NCBI GenBank assembly: GCA_000469685.2 | Contig: LS997566.1 | Coordinates: 27,659,432 to 27,723,431 of the forward strand | Source of the DNA: Haemonchus contortus | Lineage: Eukaryota > Nematoda > Chromadorea > Rhabditida > Trichostrongylidae | Length of the DNA: 64,000 bases | Reading direction: 5' to 3' | Shown: piece by piece, positions 63,101 through 64,000 of the stretch | Layout: each line of letters starts with the position of its first letter | Numbering within the stretch: position 1 is the first letter of the stretch | The notes under the pieces: model-generated | Databases searched by the model: none | What the model was told of the DNA's origin: nothing | The model's input: the letters and a program-made list of their open reading frames with translations, nothing else | Position numbers and translations under genes: made by a program

Positions 63101-63767
63101 AGGTCTCATTTCAAATGGCCACTTCGACTTGGGATCCTTCCCTGGTTAGCTCATTCTCCATAATGCCGCGCTAAGCCAAAAAACTACATATGAACACTCC
63201 TCCTTCTTTGCTTTTCCTTCTTTGGTGCTTTTTGCATGCAGTACTGTTAATCTGAAATATTTCTATTACACTGAATTCGGCGCTAGCTTGTGTTAGCAGA
63301 ACACACTTCTTTCTGATTGTTATATGGTCCAGGACCATATAACAATCAGAAAGCGGGGTATGGTTGCAATATCAAGCAGCCGCTCTTTGGAAGACTGCGA
63401 TTCCATCTAGCTCGGCGTTATGATTTATTCATTTATTTCATGAATTGATTGATCCTGCATAACATCTGCTAACTACATCTTTTGCAGATATCAGCAATCG
63501 AAGTGTTGACGGATCTGCTTGGAGTTTATGGATATGACAAGATTGTTAGATGGCAACGTTCAGGCGTAGAAGGCGAGGAAGCTACTCAGCACAGTGCTCA
63601 TTTTGCCAGCTTTATACTGAACATTATTACAAGCAAGGTATGATACAGCCTTATCTTCAGGAGGCTTTAATGTTTTAGGTTTGCGAGGCTCCATTTTATA
63701 ATCCCAGCGTTGCTGCTTTTGATGAGTTGTACTCAACTCCAACTAAATGTCCACTCACTAGGGAGAG
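42161..63767 (+). CDS. capg-1: Condensin complex subunit G homologue (CAPG-1/NCAPG), 3' end outside window
   Basis: NCAPG is the HEAT-repeat condensin I subunit that helps load condensin on mitotic chromosomes. Exons joining in phase: 42161-42296, 42350-42452, 42710-42809, 42864-42944, 43002-43127, 43192-43353, 43406-43508, 43951-44078, 44194-44296, then 49235-? ([14 protein letters not shown], donor unclear), perhaps 49500-49556, then 49974-50099, 50165-50361, 53545-53694, 53791-53902 (or -53869), 55524-55585, 55624-55753, 56273-56376, 56427-56535, 58590-58739, 63488-63637 and 63679-63767. Matches to NCAPG in order: [10 protein letters not shown], a HEAT pair [20 protein letters not shown] and [62 protein letters not shown], and [18 protein letters not shown]. 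The start could also be the Met at 42188. Several introns are swollen by transposons. Confidence 0.92.
44521..45532 (+). mobile_element. piggyBac-like transposon, deletion derivative (1012 bp)
   Basis: Flanked by TTAA on both sides (44517-44520 and 45533-45536), the target signature of piggyBac elements. It starts CACGTTGACTACAAC and ends GTTGTCGTCAACGTG. Subterminal 21-22 bp palindromes of the form CGCGGGA...TCCCGCG occur at 44593-44614, 45454-45475 and 45498-45518. Inside, broken plus-strand reading frames include [13 protein letters not shown] and [13 protein letters not shown], which resemble the start of the piggyBac DDE domain. The catalytic region is deleted. It lies in the CAPG-1 intron 44297-49234. 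Confidence 0.88.
45640..48950 (-). mobile_element. RTE-type LINE, near full length, degenerate
   Basis: Minus-strand open pieces follow an RTE LINE from 5' to 3'. The region 48950-48490 corresponds to 5' leader sequence shared with 53945-55010. An apurinic endonuclease start ([48 protein letters not shown]) lies at 48486-48124. Then come RT blocks [20 protein letters not shown] (47100-47170), [13 protein letters not shown] (46830) and [11 protein letters not shown] (46735), and the C-terminal [10 protein letters not shown] (46070). Stops and frameshifts break it in many places. It is interrupted by a separate 288 bp insertion (46404-46691). It sits antisense in the CAPG-1 intron. Confidence 0.9.
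46404..46691. mobile_element. MITE inserted in the RTE LINE, 11 bp target duplication
   Basis: CCTGCTCGGTG occurs at 46393-46403 and again at 46692-46702. Removing one copy and the 288 bp between them restores the LINE frame [15 protein letters not shown]. The insert has inverted ends sharing CGTTGCGCGTGTCCGTCGAA, about 10 bases in from each edge, followed by RTAGGTCAC. It has no coding sequence. A 9-11 bp duplication is typical of Mutator-like elements. Confidence 0.85.
49235..49556 (+). CDS. capg-1: Ill-defined CAPG-1 exon region
   Basis: The acceptor TTTTTCAG at 49234 opens a frame in phase with exon 44194-44296 (FTDE then P), reading [17 protein letters not shown]. It aligns with the NCAPG stretch around AVKQAMQKHLLQGWL. 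No good donor follows in frame. About 200 bases later [13 protein letters not shown] (49506-49544) resembles the next conserved block EV...LNALFS. Either a weak donor is used, an extra small exon is missed, or the sequence contains an error here. Treat the model between 49235 and 49973 as provisional. Confidence 0.5.
50489..52263 (+). mobile_element. Tc1/mariner-type element, degenerate (1775 bp)
   Basis: Flanked by TA (50487-50488 and 52264-52265). The ends are CAGGGTGGCTACAAAGTATG and its near mirror CATACTTTGTAGCCTCCCTG. The plus strand after 50559 holds broken helix-turn-helix sequence including VIKKRIS and [16 protein letters not shown], as in N-terminal DNA-binding domains of this superfamily. 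It then switches abruptly to unrelated sequence bounded by an internal inverted repeat (about 50951-51051 and 52001-52100). No DDE catalytic domain was seen. It lies in the CAPG-1 intron 50362-53544. Confidence 0.82.
50951..52100. repeat. Inner inverted repeat within the Tc1-type element
   Basis: CAATTGTAATTACTTC (about 50960), CGCCTGGGGGGTGACCTCCC and GCTTGGCTGGTGACCTCTC are mirrored on the right near 52001-52090 (GAGGTCACCCCACAGGCG and GAAGTAATTACAATTG). The arms are about 100 bp each. This looks like a second element inserted into, or replacing, the transposase gene of the outer one. Confidence 0.75.
53945..55010 (-). mobile_element. RTE-type LINE fragment (5' region)
   Basis: Minus-strand relative of 47900-48950. 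[15 protein letters not shown] corresponds to [15 protein letters not shown], and the leader carries the same sequence ending in GCCTCGTCACYAACCG. Only the 5' leader and part of the endonuclease region are present, with many breaks. It is in the same orientation as the larger copy and lies in the next CAPG-1 intron. Confidence 0.75.
57472..58065 (-). CDS. 197-codon open frame antisense in a CAPG-1 intron, unidentified
   Basis: The longest unexplained minus-strand frame in the right half. Its first 70 or so residues are hydrophilic and charged ([20 protein letters not shown], then [17 protein letters not shown]). The C-terminal part contains two versions of one motif (FKFGKSTW and [14 protein letters not shown]). 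That suggests a tandem or dispersed repeat was captured, because related DNA (AGGAGTTACGAATT / CCAAATT.AACTCT) recurs at about 57413-57460 and 57687-57745. It may be repeat-derived, a nested gene exon, or chance. No family is recognised. Confidence 0.3.
   Translation of the reverse strand: MREHLTPRDSIRDLSFERHKKHPFVNRIKAVDENRHVVDDSTHKLSEDLAQARSKADLHQKRSRHLFGGITKVRYSLKCFQRIRTLTRISTYSTAHNALMPVFLCVFDREIRNSCSRRPREFKFGKSTWCRIGTLTMDSWTELHSQGAGVRDRNFGAQTHIFRSSGPGALKLGRSTVRTYGSWQDKTSPLRGRAPAK
58848..60410 (-). mobile_element. Tc1-like transposon, complete ends, dead (1563 bp)
   Basis: TA on both sides (58846-58847 and 60411-60412). It starts CAGTACTGGTCAAAAAGAAA and ends with the mirror image TTTCTTTTTGACCAGTACTG. 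The next bases (TCACCTTGAACCTTTTTT.TCATAACTCATCTC) are also mirrored. The minus-strand interior carries Tc1-type transposase remnants. It lies in the 4.7 kb CAPG-1 intron 58740-63487. Confidence 0.93.
59121..59760 (-). pseudogene. Tc1-type transposase, C-terminal part, catalytic Asp lost
   Basis: A 110-codon frame (59121-59453) reads [20 protein letters not shown], then [20 protein letters not shown] and [17 protein letters not shown]. In active Tc1 enzymes the first block has QQDN; here the codon for the second catalytic Asp is GTT (Val), a one-base change. The catalytic Glu in IIEPSW is kept. Upstream sequence (to about 59760) is frameshifted. The protein could not catalyse transposition. 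Confidence 0.85.
61877..61948 (+). repeat. tRNA-like unit in left arm of the fold-back element
   Basis: CTTGGTGTGGTGGTAAGCGT (A-box-like) followed after about 30 bases by AGGGTTCGAATTTT (B-box-like). The spacing is tRNA-like, so internal pol III promoter activity is possible. The acceptor stem is not complementary enough for a functional tRNA. Confidence 0.55.
62885..62957 (-). repeat. tRNA-like unit in right arm of the fold-back element
   Basis: Mirror of 61877-61948. The A-box-like part reads GGTGTGGTGGTAGCGTGACG with one base lost, and the B-box-like part has decayed to AGGGTTTGGGTTTT. The right unit is therefore more damaged than the left. Confidence 0.5.
63309..63353. repeat. Perfect palindrome, 22 bp arms, 1-base centre
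   Basis: CTTTCTGATTGTTATATGGT... mirrored exactly around the A at 63331. No gene or known terminator explains it. It lies between the fold-back element and CAPG-1 exon 63488-63637. Confidence 0.95.
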
Positions 63768-64000
63768 GTAGTCTACTCACCATGGGGCTTTGATTGGAGA
63801 CCCATATAAATCGATAGAATTTTGAATGTTGTTCACGAGAACAGGAATTAAAATTGCAAAATGGATCCCCTAAAAAAGGTATGGGAGCTCAAACTTTGCT
63901 CGGCAGTAGTATAAATTGGATGTGCGAACTCGTCGCTTCGATATCAAACGTCGATATGGCGTGGTGGTGGTGGTCTCGCTTCAGAAGTGTAGCATGCGGG

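Larger units (their letters stand above)
61687..63145. mobile_element. Large fold-back element with tRNA-like units in both arms
   Basis: Arms 61687-62043 and 62790-63145 are about 357 bp each and mirror one another with moderate divergence. The outer ends are CCAGGGAAGGATCC and its complement. TTA lies directly outside both ends (61684-61686 and 63146-63148), compatible with a 3 bp target duplication. The 746 bp centre has a 145-codon plus-strand frame (62100-62537) of unknown identity. It lies in the CAPG-1 intron 58740-63487. Confidence 0.85.

Overview
The window looks like nuclear DNA of a nematode, most likely a strongylid (hookworm-like) clade V parasite. The evidence is small exons with GT...TTTCAG introns, nematode-style Cys-loop channels, single-copy mitotic genes with recognisable nematode/metazoan sequence, and a dense load of Tc1/mariner, Tc3, piggyBac, RTE-type LINE and tRNA-like repeats. 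The species call is an inference. There is no bacterial or phage signal, and no operon, CRISPR or rRNA.

Left part (1-31 kb) is mostly gene-poor and repeat-rich. It holds a mariner transposase remnant (~360-715), the terminal M4 exon of a Cys-loop channel that starts outside the window (1180-1265), a complete but dead Tc3-like transposon (1754-3351), a GC-rich open block (3.4-4.3 kb), and a 5'-truncated LINE with a frameshift and a fold-back at its 5' end (5350-7352). Further right are two copies of one non-autonomous TA-flanked element (13608-14112 and 25100-25616), tRNA-like units, and a minus-strand multi-exon gene I could not name (19131-22360).

Right part (31-64 kb) has three clear genes. 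(1) A plus-strand cation-type Cys-loop receptor subunit, exons 31362-35535, perhaps ending with an M4 exon at 40214-40410. (2) A minus-strand BUB-3 homologue (36872-41270); all ten exons join in phase into 341 codons. (3) A plus-strand condensin subunit G homologue (CAPG-1/NCAPG) starting at 42161 and running off the right edge. BUB-3 (spindle checkpoint) and CAPG-1 (mitotic chromosome compaction) are divergent and share an 890 bp intergenic region, so they may be co-regulated. The possible channel M4 exon lies on the opposite strand inside a BUB-3 intron, so those two genes may interleave.

The CAPG-1 gene is inflated by mobile DNA in its introns: a piggyBac remnant, an RTE LINE that itself carries a 288 bp terminal-inverted-repeat insertion, a second RTE fragment, two Tc1/mariner-type elements, and a 1.46 kb fold-back element with a tRNA-like promoter unit in each arm. 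Splice sites are read by eye from consensus and phase; no transcript evidence was available.
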